Source: Chthoniobacter sp.
GTDB taxonomy: Bacteria; Verrucomicrobiota; Verrucomicrobiia; Chthoniobacterales; Chthoniobacteraceae
Reading direction: 5' to 3'
Length of the DNA stretch: 10,096 nucleotides
Assembly: GCA_025351065.1 (NCBI GenBank)
Contig: JANXWQ010000181.1
Coordinates: forward strand, 1-10,096
A program made the position numbers and the translations under genes. Positions 1 through 6,765 of the stretch are shown piece after piece (position 1 is the first letter of the stretch; the number at the start of each line of letters is the position of its first letter). The notes under the pieces are model-generated. The model was not told the DNA's origin. It made no database searches and saw only the letters and a list, made by a program, of their open reading frames with translations.

Positions 1-260
1 GCAGTTTCGACGTGGTCGTCTCCAGTGTGGCCATCCACAACATCAGCCGAAGAGCCGACCGGGAGAAAGCCATCGAGGAAGCCGTGCGGGTGCTGCGTCC
101 AGGCGGGCGCCTCATGATCGCCGACGTTCGCGCGACCCGGCAATACCGGGAACAACTCGCCCGGAGCGGGATGAACGAGGTTGACCGTCGTCGGCTGAGA
201 TGGTTCTGGCCTGCCAATCTCGTGACCGCCACCAAGCCGGAGCGTCGGGTAGTGTCCTGA
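1..260 (+). CDS. Class I SAM-dependent methyltransferase, C-terminal fragment (5' end beyond window)
   Basis: The frame is already open at base 3 and ends with TGA at 258-260, so the gene starts outside the window. An internal GTG at position 12 is not a credible start. The visible peptide begins SFDVVVSSVAIHNI, the usual motif II region of class I (Rossmann) methyltransferases. It continues with an EAVRVLRPGGRLMIADV segment (motif III and following strand) and closes with LVTATKP, a C-terminal ending common in small single-domain methyltransferases of the Methyltransf_11/25 type. The motif I glycine loop that contacts SAM would lie upstream and cannot be seen. The substrate is unknown. The gene runs convergently to the rest of the window and has no visible functional link to phosphate uptake. 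Family assignment is firm; no specific enzyme can be named. Confidence 0.8.
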   Translation, partial: SFDVVVSSVAIHNISRRADREKAIEEAVRVLRPGGRLMIADVRATRQYREQLARSGMNEVDRRRLRWFWPANLVTATKPERRVVS

Positions 261-503
261 TTCAAAACCGCGAGGGACGCGTGGGACGCGAAGGGCTGAA
301 AAGAACCTCATGGCAATCTTCGCGCGCTTTGTATGCTTCGCGGCAAAGAGGGCATTACTAAGATTTTTTATGGGCGCACTTTACTGCACTTTTACGGCAC
401 TGGATCATAAGTTCCTCATACTGAGAGATTGGAATCGATGGAATCCAAGTTGCACTTGGTAACGCCCTTGTCCGCGAAGCTCCGCCTCGCCGACTGTCAC
501 GCG
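261..503. other. Convergent intergenic region with short palindromes and an 11-bp tandem repeat
   Basis: No convincing gene is visible between the two convergent stop codons. GGGACGCG occurs twice (274-281, 283-290). Two adjacent 11-mers, TTTACTGCACT (380-390) and TTTACGGCACT (391-401), differ at one base. An imperfect 20-bp palindrome, TTGGAATCGATGGAATCCAA (429-448), overlaps a perfect hairpin CCAAGT-TGC-ACTTGG (445-459). None has a proper U-tract, so an intrinsic terminator cannot be claimed for either flanking gene, though the palindromes could help end transcription from both sides. Confidence 0.5.
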
Positions 504-2225
504 CTAGAATGCCGGGGGCGCGGCGGCGGTGTGGGCGGGGGCGTGGAATTGCCAGGCGAGGTGGCCGTCTAGCGGGAGAAGCCAGAAGTCGTCGCCGCGG
601 CCGGTGATGTCGCCGTCCACGATCCATTTGGGGGCATCGACGAGGCGAGTGGCGACGGTGTTTTTCACGGGGTCGGCGATGAGTGCCCAGCGGAGGTGCG
701 GGAGGACGACGGAGGGGCGCGATTCGACGGGCTGGCCGGCGGCGAGCCGGGCGCGGGTGTCGCGGATGAGGGCGGCCTGCTCGCGGAGGAGGAGGGTGGC
801 GTTGATGCGCATGACGCAGCGGGTGAAGTTGCCGTTGGTGATGATGGGGCTGCCGGGGGGTTTCGCCGAAGCGACCTCGCACAGCGCGGCCCCAAAGTCG
901 GGGAGCGCGGCGGCGGCGGGCGACTGCCAGATGGCGGTGTGCTCGGCGTAGTGCAGCGCGAGGATGGCGCACTGGCGCGCAACGTAAGGACGCCGGGTGA
1001 ACTGCTGCGCCCAGCGCGGAAGGCCGGGGATGGCGGAGGGCATGAGCCAGTCGCGGTCGGCGGCGATCCGGTCGGCGCAGCGCAGGTAGATCCAGCCCTC
1101 CCAGCGCATGACGCGGAGGAAGGCAGCGCGCTGTTCCGCAGCGTCGCGGGCGATGCTGGCGAAGCCGTCGGCGGCGGGGAGGCGGGCCTGCTTAGGGGCG
1201 AAGAAGGCGTCCACGGTGACGCCGATCATGAGGGAGACGAGCGCGGGGTGCTGGCGCAGTCTTTCGCCGACGCGCAGGCCGGCGGCGATGGCGCGGGCGG
1301 CACCCTCGTCGTCGCCCGCGGCGCCGCGGCGCATGGCGTCGGCGCTGGCGAGTTGGGCGAATTTGCGGAGGCCGAGGAAGTTCGGCACGCTGATGCCGTA
1401 ACCGTCGGCGGGGTCGCAGGCCCATACAGGGGGCTCGGCGGCGAGGATGCGGCGGTAGGCGTCGTCGAGCGCGGCGGCGTGCGGCTCGAGGGCGGCGATG
1501 GGGAGCCGGGAAAGGTCGAGGTCGTCGCCCGGCGGGAGTTTGGCGGAGGTGATTTCCGCGGCGCGGGTGATGAGTTCGTCGGTGGGGGGCGCGCGCACGA
1601 CGGCGGGCTCGCGGTCGGCGGCGGCGGTGCCTTCCTTGTAAAAGCGGGAGCCGATCTGCTCGCGGAGCACCGCGCGGATGACGTCGGAGCCGGCGTTTTC
1701 CTGCGCGGGCGCGAGCGATTTCTCAAACTCCGCCATGGGCAGCCCGATCTCCGCCCAGCGCGCCTCGGCCTGCGCGAAGAAAGCGTGGGTCCGGGCGTCG
1801 TAGATCCGGGCGAACACGCCGCCGGCGAGGGCGAGGACGGCGCCGCCCGCGGCCGCTTCGCCGAGCATGCGCCACGTCGGGAAGACGCGAGCTTTCCTCG
1901 CGACCCAGCCCGCGCCGAGCAGCGCGCCGCTGAGCGCGAGCATGAGACCATGCCGCTCGTCGAGGTCCGCTGCTTCGTGGCGAGCCTGCGCGAGAAGCAG
2001 CACGCTCATCCAACCCGCCAAGGCCGCGGTCCAGAACGCGACGCGCCCGAGCCAGCTCGCCGGCAGCCCGGCCACAGCGCGCAGGGTGAGCCACGCGGCC
2101 AGCGTGGGCAGCACGAAAAGTCCCGTGCAGGCGAAGGGGTAAAGGGCGCTGTCGGTGCTCACCCCGACCAGCAGCCACGCGGTGGCGGCGAGAGCGGAGA
2201 GCGGCGCGAGCGTGCGGAGGGCCAT
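504..2225 (-). CDS. Hypothetical membrane-anchored protein, about 573 aa, with large C-terminal soluble domain
   Basis: I do not recognise a named family. The N-terminus has about five hydrophobic stretches (roughly residues 6-25, 28-51, 58-80, 92-109, 122-141), followed by about 430 mostly soluble residues. Within the soluble part, residues about 280-340 form an Ala/Leu-rich helical stretch beginning SVPNFLGLRKFAQLASADAM with later GDDEGAARAI and HPALVSLMIG. From memory, similar stretches recur in uncharacterised verrucomicrobial and planctomycete proteins. The C-terminal part contains TNGNFTRCVMRI and GDDFWLLPLDG. The ATG at 2225 is preferred over the one at 2231 because the only purine-rich ribosome site, GAGGG, lies 7 nt before it but only 1 nt before the upstream ATG. 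It is on the same strand as phoU but separated from it by a MITE-like element, so co-transcription is uncertain. A very long antisense frame exists and is considered a GC artefact. No function is assigned. Confidence 0.75.
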   Translation of the reverse strand: MALRTLAPLSALAATAWLLVGVSTDSALYPFACTGLFVLPTLAAWLTLRAVAGLPASWLGRVAFWTAALAGWMSVLLLAQARHEAADLDERHGLMLALSGALLGAGWVARKARVFPTWRMLGEAAAGGAVLALAGGVFARIYDARTHAFFAQAEARWAEIGLPMAEFEKSLAPAQENAGSDVIRAVLREQIGSRFYKEGTAAADREPAVVRAPPTDELITRAAEITSAKLPPGDDLDLSRLPIAALEPHAAALDDAYRRILAAEPPVWACDPADGYGISVPNFLGLRKFAQLASADAMRRGAAGDDEGAARAIAAGLRVGERLRQHPALVSLMIGVTVDAFFAPKQARLPAADGFASIARDAAEQRAAFLRVMRWEGWIYLRCADRIAADRDWLMPSAIPGLPRWAQQFTRRPYVARQCAILALHYAEHTAIWQSPAAAALPDFGAALCEVASAKPPGSPIITNGNFTRCVMRINATLLLREQAALIRDTRARLAAGQPVESRPSVVLPHLRWALIADPVKNTVATRLVDAPKWIVDGDITGRGDDFWLLPLDGHLAWQFHAPAHTAAAPPAF

Positions 2226-2233
2226 TTTCATAC

Positions 2234-2267
2234 CCTCGCGGTGAGCAGTGCCCGTGCCCCCGCGAGG
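2234..2267 (-). promoter_or_regulatory. Hairpin that can hide the ribosome-binding site of the 573-aa membrane protein
   Basis: CCTCGCGG (2234-2241) and CCGCGAGG (2260-2267) are perfectly complementary over 8 bp with an 18-nt loop. On the minus-strand mRNA the second arm contains the GAGG of the only candidate Shine-Dalgarno sequence, just ahead of the start codons at 2231 and 2225. The alternative local hairpin CCCGC-CTC-GCGGG would compete with it. The pairing is visible; a regulatory role is inference, since GC-rich leaders form such stems easily. Confidence 0.3.
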
Positions 2268-2292
2268 CGGGCTGGTGACGTCCTCGCCTTTC

Positions 2293-2411
2293 TAAGAGAC
2301 TGTGAAAAAGTGCGGCGACTGCTGCCAGCTTCCCCCGATTGTCGGCGAGAATCGAGGGAACCCAACGGGTTCCCCTACAGCCACGCGCCAGACTTATTTC
2401 ACAGCCTCTAA
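2293..2411. mobile_element. MITE-like palindromic element with terminal inverted repeats and TAA target duplication
   Basis: The left end reads GAGACTGTGAAAAAGT from 2296. The right end, read inward on the other strand from 2408, is GAGGCTGTGAAATAAGT. The two match apart from one substitution and one inserted T, and weaker similarity continues as GGCG further in. TAA flanks the element on both sides (2293-2295 and 2409-2411), giving a 113-bp element with a 3-bp target duplication. Inside are two overlapping hairpins: TCCCCCGATT/AATCGAGGGA (2331-2340/2350-2359, one mismatch) and a perfect GGGAACCC-AAC-GGGTTCCC (2356-2374). There is no coding capacity. GAG-starting ends and a TNA-type duplication resemble IS5-family (IS1031-like) transposons, which is an inference. 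Transcribed, it would fold into a long stem after phoU. Confidence 0.6.
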
Positions 2412-3097
2412 GGCCCGTTCCCGCCGAGCGCGGGCTGCTTGAAGGATGGCTCGTGGCGGATGTCTTCGCCGCGGTTCAGGTAGAAGACTTCTTCGGCAAT
2501 ATTGGTGGCGTGGTCGGCGACGCGCTCGATGGCTTGGGCGACGGTCATGAGGTTGAGCGCGCGGGTGATCGTTTTAGGGTTTTCGATCATGAAGCTGGTG
2601 AGTTCGCGGGCGAGCTGCTTGTTGATGGCGTCCACGGATTTGTCGCGGGCGATGATCTCGACGGCGAGTTCGACGTTGGCATCCACGAACGCGGTGATGC
2701 TGTCGCGCAGCATCGCCTGGGCGATGTCGGCCATGAGCGGGATGTCGATGAGCGGTTTGAGCAGCGGCTCGTGGTTCAGCTCGCGGGCGCGGCGGGCGAT
2801 CTTGACGGCTTGATCGGCGATGCGCTCGAGGTTGCTGGAGATTTTGGACGCGGTGAGCATGAGGCGGCAGTCTCGGGCGACGGGGCCGTGGGTGGCCATG
2901 TAGGTGATGACCATTTCGTCGATCTGGATTTCGAGCTCGTCGATGGGTGTGTCCTCGGCTTCGACGGTGTCGCACAGTTTGTCGTCGCGCTCGACGAGGG
3001 CGCGCATGGCGAGCGCAAGGTTGCGTTCGGTGAGGCCGGACATCAGCAGCAGTTGCTCACGGATGTTGACGAGGTGTTGTTCCCAAAATTGGCTCAT
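2408..3097 (-). CDS. phoU: Phosphate signalling / transport regulator PhoU
   Basis: This 229-aa cytoplasmic protein is the usual PhoU size and is built from two helical PhoU repeats. Each carries the family metal-cluster motif: ERIADQAVKI at residues 91-100 and ERVADHATNI at 191-200 (the E/DxxxD pattern). PhoU is known to link the state of the PstSCAB transporter to the PhoR sensor kinase, keeping the Pho regulon off when phosphate is plentiful. The start ATG at 3097 gives the typical MSQFWEQHL beginning; the longer open frame upstream only overlaps pstB. It follows pstB after 20 nt, so it is the last gene of the pst operon. No Shine-Dalgarno sequence is obvious. The TAG stop sits on the boundary of a MITE-like insertion: its TA comes from the target duplication and its G is the first base of the element. 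Confidence 0.95.
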   Translation of the reverse strand: MSQFWEQHLVNIREQLLLMSGLTERNLALAMRALVERDDKLCDTVEAEDTPIDELEIQIDEMVITYMATHGPVARDCRLMLTASKISSNLERIADQAVKIARRARELNHEPLLKPLIDIPLMADIAQAMLRDSITAFVDANVELAVEIIARDKSVDAINKQLARELTSFMIENPKTITRALNLMTVAQAIERVADHATNIAEEVFYLNRGEDIRHEPSFKQPALGGNGP

Positions 3098-3117
3098 AGT
3101 CGGAGTTAGTAGTTCGC

Positions 3118-3960
3118 TTAGCCAAATCGCCCGGTGATATAATCCTCGGTCTGCTTGTGCGAGGGGTTGGTGAAAATCTTCTCGGTCTTGGAAAACTCGA
3201 TCAGTTTGCCGAGGTAGAAAAAGGCGGTCTGATCCGAGCAGCGGCCGGCCTGCTGCATGTTGTGGGTGACGATGACGATGGTGTACTTCGTCTTTAGCTG
3301 CTGAATGAGTTCTTCGACCTTGGCCGTGGCGATGGGGTCGAGCGCGGAGCACGGCTCGTCCATGAGGATGATGCTCGGCTCGACGGCGATGGCGCGCGCG
3401 ATGCACAGGCGCTGCTGCTGGCCGCCGGAAAGGCCCATGCCGCTTTGGTGCAGGCGGTCTTTCACCTCGTCCCAGAGCGCCGCGCCGCGCAGGCTTTGCT
3501 CGACGACCTCATCGAGCTTTTTGCGGTCGTTAATGCCTTGGATTTGCAGGCCGTAGGTGACGTTTTCGTAGATCGACTTTGGAAACGGATTCGACTTCTG
3601 GAAAACCATGCCGACCTGGCGGCGCAGGGCGATCACGTCCACGTCGGGGTGGTTGATATCCACGCCATGCACCTTGATCGAACCACCGCCGATGCGGGCA
3701 ATATCGACGAGGTCATTCATGCGGTTGAAGCAGCGAAGCAGCGTCGTTTTTCCGCAGCCCGACGGGCCGATGAAGGCGGTCACTTTGTGTGCGGGAATCT
3801 GGATGCTGACGTCGTGCAGGGCGCGCGACTGGTCGTAGTAAAAGTCGAGGTTTTCCACCTCGATCATCGTCGGGTGCGCGGGAGTGTCGGGCATGGCGTC
3901 GAGGGTGTGTTTCGCGGCGGCTTCGGAGTTCATGCGAGCTTCGGGAGTGAGCGTCTTCAT
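3118..3960 (-). CDS. pstB: Phosphate ABC transporter ATP-binding protein PstB
   Basis: This 280-aa ATPase powers phosphate import through the PstC/PstA channel. All ABC motifs are present and intact: Walker A GPSGCGKTT (65-73), Q-loop Gln121, signature LSGGQQQR (177-184), Walker B IILMDEP (197-203) with catalytic Glu202, D-loop SALD (205-208) and switch His233. PstB-specific context includes NRMNDLV after Walker A and FQKSNPFPKSIYENV around the Q-loop. The N-terminus is about 20-25 residues longer than the E. coli protein. The start at ATG 3960 is supported by a clear AAGGAG 7 nt upstream, which overlaps the pstA stop codon; the frame remains open further upstream only as a shadow of pstA. 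The gap to pstA is 11 nt and to phoU 20 nt. Confidence 0.97.
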   Translation of the reverse strand: MKTLTPEARMNSEAAAKHTLDAMPDTPAHPTMIEVENLDFYYDQSRALHDVSIQIPAHKVTAFIGPSGCGKTTLLRCFNRMNDLVDIARIGGGSIKVHGVDINHPDVDVIALRRQVGMVFQKSNPFPKSIYENVTYGLQIQGINDRKKLDEVVEQSLRGAALWDEVKDRLHQSGMGLSGGQQQRLCIARAIAVEPSIILMDEPCSALDPIATAKVEELIQQLKTKYTIVIVTHNMQQAGRCSDQTAFFYLGKLIEFSKTEKIFTNPSHKQTEDYITGRFG

Positions 3961-3967
3961 GGCAACA

Positions 3968-3973
3968 CTCCTT
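3968..3973 (-). promoter_or_regulatory. Shine-Dalgarno site of pstB overlapping the pstA stop codon
   Basis: The minus strand reads TAAGGAG, then 7 nt, then ATG. The first AA of AAGGAG belongs to the pstA stop codon TAA. This fixes the pstB start at 3960 and suggests translational coupling of pstA and pstB. It is the strongest ribosome site in the operon. Confidence 0.8.
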
Positions 3974-5078
3974 ACCAGCGGTAGCGGTTGCGCATGCGGA
4001 TGCGGAGGAAGATGGAGGTGAGCGCGATGCCCATGACAAGCAGCAGAAAGATGAAGGCCGCGCCGTACTGGACGCGCTCGGTGAATTCGTTCTGCGGGAT
4101 TTTCGAGCTGACGACGTAGATGTGGTAGGGCAGCGCCATCACGCCCTGGAAGAGCCAGCCGAACAGCCCGCCGCCGCTCTGCTGGTCGCGCATGACGTAG
4201 GCGGCGGTGAACATGATCGGCGCGGTTTCGCCCGCGACGCGCGCGATGCCGAGGATGGACGAGGTGAGCATGCCGGGCAGCGCGTAGGGCAGGACGTTGG
4301 TGCGGATGGACTGCCACTTGGTCGCGCCGAGCGCGAGCGATCCCTCGCGAAAGCCCATGGGCACAGCTTTCAGCGACTCCTCGCTGGCGGTGATGACGAC
4401 GGGCAGCGCCATGAAGGCGAGCGTGAACCAGCCCGAGAGCAGGCACACATTCCAGCCGCGGAAATTCAGCCAGTGGCCAAAACCGACGGGCAGGCTGAGC
4501 ACGGTGTCGCTGTTGTAAGTGTCGAGCATCGGCATGAAATGGACGAACAGGCCGAGGCCGAAGAGGCCGAAGACGATGGAAGGCACGCCCGCGAGATTGA
4601 GGATGGCGAGGCGGATGAAATGCACGGTGCGCCCGTGCCGGCTGTACTCGTTGAGATAGATCGCGGCGCTCACGCCGATGAAGAGGGCGATGGCCATGGA
4701 GCCGACGACGAGCTGCACGGTGCCGACGATGCACGGCCAGATGCCGCCGGCGCTGTGCGCGTAGCTTTCCGCCGGGATGTCGGCGAGCTGCCGCTCCGCT
4801 TTGAAGGCGCGGAATTCCTTGTCGCCCATCTCATAGTGCCGGCCTTCGTGATCGAAGACATAGAGCGTCTCAGGCGGCTGGGTGAGGAAGGTCCAGTTCA
4901 CGAAAGGCGCGGACGTTTTGAACACCGCCCCGGCGCCGCGGAAAAAGATCAGCGCGAAAATGACCGTCGCGCAGACCAGCACGAAATATGTGGCCGTGCG
5001 GAACACGCCGAACGCGACGGCCTCAATGGTGCGGGACGCGGAAGCCTGACGGGCAAAGGGCTTGGCGGGTGCGTGCAT
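3972..5078 (-). CDS. pstA: Phosphate ABC transporter permease PstA
   Basis: This 368-aa inner-membrane permease pairs with PstC to form the phosphate channel. A first membrane helix (about residues 28-47) is followed by a periplasmic stretch of about 60 residues containing FLTQPPETLYVFDHEG. The core permease domain follows, from GTVQLVVGSMAIALFIGV (about 119-136) to a last helix at about 341-358. The coupling (EAA) loop that docks on PstB is EESLKAVPMGFREGSLALGA (233-252). LNLAGVPSIVFGLFGLGLFV is the characteristic PstA/PstC membrane signature. It is longer than the E. coli protein (about 296 aa), mainly because of the loop after helix 1. The ATG at 5078 lies 4 nt after the pstC stop, implying translational coupling. 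Confidence 0.96.
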   Translation of the reverse strand: MHAPAKPFARQASASRTIEAVAFGVFRTATYFVLVCATVIFALIFFRGAGAVFKTSAPFVNWTFLTQPPETLYVFDHEGRHYEMGDKEFRAFKAERQLADIPAESYAHSAGGIWPCIVGTVQLVVGSMAIALFIGVSAAIYLNEYSRHGRTVHFIRLAILNLAGVPSIVFGLFGLGLFVHFMPMLDTYNSDTVLSLPVGFGHWLNFRGWNVCLLSGWFTLAFMALPVVITASEESLKAVPMGFREGSLALGATKWQSIRTNVLPYALPGMLTSSILGIARVAGETAPIMFTAAYVMRDQQSGGGLFGWLFQGVMALPYHIYVVSSKIPQNEFTERVQYGAAFIFLLLVMGIALTSIFLRIRMRNRYRW

Positions 5079-5082
5079 GGCT

Positions 5083-6696
5083 TTACCCGATGGAAATGCG
5101 GTAGCGCTTGATGACTTTCTGCGCGACGAAATTGATCAGCAGCGCGAGCAGAAACAGGACGATGCCGACCATGAAAAGCGCGCGGTAGTGGATGCTGCCG
5201 GGCACGACCTCGCCCATCTCCTGCGCGATGATGCCGGTCATGGTATGCACCGGCTGGAAAAACGCGCCGAGCCCCTGCGTGAAATCGGGAATGGCGATGC
5301 GGTTGCCCGCGCAGAGCAGCACCACCATCGTCTCGCCGATGACCCGCCCGAAGCCGAGCAGGATGGCGGAGATGATGCCGGAGAGGGACGCAGGAATGAG
5401 GATGCGGGCGATGGTTTGAAAGCGGTTCGCGCCGAGCGCGTAGGACGCTTCCTTGAGGTGCTTCGGCACGTTGGTCAGCGCGTCTTCCGCGAGCGAGAAA
5501 ATGGTCGGCACCGCCATGAGCGCGAGCAGCGCGCCGGCCGTCAGCGAGTTCAGCCGCTCGCTCATGGGAAAGCCGGGGAACCAGGACAGCCACGGCGTTT
5601 GCGAGATCCAGCGCAGCGCGGTGCCGAGCACGGCGATGCCGAAAAAGCCCAGCACTACGGACGGGATCGCCGAGATGAATTCGATGTAGGGCTTCACGAA
5701 ATTTTTCTCCTTCGGCCCAGCGATTTCGCTCACGTAGATCGCGGCCGAAACGCCGAGCGGCACGGCAAAGATGAGCGCGATGACCGAGACGAGCAGCGAG
5801 CCGACCAGCAGCGGGATGAGCCCGTACCAGTCCTGCCAGAAACTCGCCGTCAGCCATTGCCGGCCGAAAAGAAATTGGGTCAGTGATTTCCACGCGGGCA
5901 CCGGCGCGTCGTAGCGCCACGCCTGCATGCCGGCCTCGATGCGCGGGAACGTCGCGAGAAATGCCGTCGTCTTCGACTGAATCGCGCCGATCTGCGCGCG
6001 CAGCTTCGCGTCCGGCATTTGCGGCGCGAGCGCGAGCGCGGCGCGAAGCTTTTCCGCGAACTGCCGGTTCGCCTCCTGATACGCCGGAAACGCCACCCGC
6101 AGCGCGCCGGTCTCCTGCGCAAAATCCACCGGCGTGATCGTGATCTTCGCCGCCTCGTCCGCCTTGCCCGCGGCGATGAGCATGTGCTGCTGCTCGGCCA
6201 GATCGCCGTTCACCGCCTCCTTCGTTTTGATCGCCGTTGCCGCTTCGGTGAGGTCGGACAAAACGCCGCGCACATCCTCGACGGAATCGCCATACGCGCT
6301 GGCAAACGCATCGAAATCCGCGAGCGCCTCATTCGCCTGTCCGATGGTTTTGCCGCTCACGGTGAGCTTGCCGAATTGCGCAAGGCGCAGGTCGTTCAGC
6401 GTGCGTTTGATCGCGGTGTGCGCATCCACCTGCTCACGGATGAAGTCCACATACTCCAGCCCGGCGAGCCGATAGACGCGGATGTTGCGCGCGTTCATGC
6501 CGAAAAAGCCCGCGCCTTCGCGGAACAGGAAAATCGTAATCAGCGCGAGGACGATGACCGCGACGGTGGCGTTGCCGGCGAAGAAATATTTGATGATCTC
6601 ATCCGGCGTGAGTCCGAAAATGCGGAGGCGATTCCGATTAAGCAGCGCCTCGCCGATGGGTCGCCGTGCGGGCGGTGGAGTAACGGTGGCGGACAT
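5083..6696 (-). CDS. pstC: Phosphate ABC transporter permease PstC with enlarged periplasmic domain
   Basis: This 537-aa permease is much longer than E. coli PstC (319 aa). The first membrane helix is at about residues 40-60. An insert of roughly 220 residues (about 65-285), hydrophilic and mostly helical in appearance, precedes the core permease domain. The core begins near WYGLIPLLVGSLLVSVIALI (290-309) and includes EFISAIPSVVLGFFGIAVLG (339-358). The EAA coupling loop is AEDALTNVPKHLKEASYALG (403-422), and GFGRVIGETMVVLLCAGN (448-465) is typical of PstC. By membrane topology the insert lies in the periplasm, close to where PstS docks. The ATG at 6696 is only 5 nt after the U-tract of the pstS terminator and has no Shine-Dalgarno sequence. 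No better start exists that keeps helix 1. Confidence 0.95.
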   Translation of the reverse strand: MSATVTPPPARRPIGEALLNRNRLRIFGLTPDEIIKYFFAGNATVAVIVLALITIFLFREGAGFFGMNARNIRVYRLAGLEYVDFIREQVDAHTAIKRTLNDLRLAQFGKLTVSGKTIGQANEALADFDAFASAYGDSVEDVRGVLSDLTEAATAIKTKEAVNGDLAEQQHMLIAAGKADEAAKITITPVDFAQETGALRVAFPAYQEANRQFAEKLRAALALAPQMPDAKLRAQIGAIQSKTTAFLATFPRIEAGMQAWRYDAPVPAWKSLTQFLFGRQWLTASFWQDWYGLIPLLVGSLLVSVIALIFAVPLGVSAAIYVSEIAGPKEKNFVKPYIEFISAIPSVVLGFFGIAVLGTALRWISQTPWLSWFPGFPMSERLNSLTAGALLALMAVPTIFSLAEDALTNVPKHLKEASYALGANRFQTIARILIPASLSGIISAILLGFGRVIGETMVVLLCAGNRIAIPDFTQGLGAFFQPVHTMTGIIAQEMGEVVPGSIHYRALFMVGIVLFLLALLINFVAQKVIKRYRISIG

Positions 6697-6701
6697 CTTT
6701 G

Positions 6702-6742
6702 AAAAAAGGAGGCCCGCTGAAACCCAACTTTCAGCGGGCCTC
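6702..6742 (-). terminator. Intrinsic terminator between pstS and pstC
   Basis: GAGGCCCGCTGAAA (6709-6722) and TTTCAGCGGGCCTC (6729-6742) form a perfect 14-bp stem with a 6-nt loop. On the minus strand the stem is followed by CC and six T residues (6702-6707), the classic Rho-independent form. It begins 23 nt after the pstS stop and its T-run ends 5 nt before the pstC ATG. Partial read-through here would give the high PstS to low PstCAB ratio that binding-protein transporters need. Confidence 0.9.
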
Positions 6743-6765
6743 TAAACCCCTAAACCTGAATCGAA

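Noticed and set aside
380..401. 11-bp tandem repeat as a Pho box
   Set aside because: The 7-mers (GTGCCGT, GTGCAGT) do not resemble CTGTCAT and no gene start lies downstream in the matching direction.
2356..2374. GGGAACCC-AAC-GGGTTCCC as an intrinsic terminator of phoU
   Set aside because: No T-run follows on the minus strand; the hairpin is better explained as the internal fold of the MITE-like element.
696..2411. Long plus-strand open frame (571 aa) covering the membrane-protein gene
   Set aside because: Composition is dominated by Gly, Ala, Glu, Arg and Asp without domains; it is the antisense mirror of a GC-rich gene with clear membrane helices on the minus strand and also crosses the MITE-like element.
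3098..3406. Possible N-terminal extension of PhoU
   Set aside because: It overlaps pstB and has no PhoU-like content; the ATG at 3097 gives the normal family length and start.
3961..4734. Possible N-terminal extension of PstB (open frame continues upstream)
   Set aside because: The extension is Arg/His/Pro/Ala-rich and lies wholly within pstA in another frame; the ATG at 3960 has an excellent AAGGAG site.
4122..5111. Long plus-strand open frame opposite pstA
   Set aside because: Antisense shadow of pstA; His/Asp/Glu/Ala-rich with no recognisable domain.
5062..5886. Long plus-strand open frame opposite pstC
   Set aside because: Antisense shadow of the pstC core domain, charged low-quality sequence without motifs.
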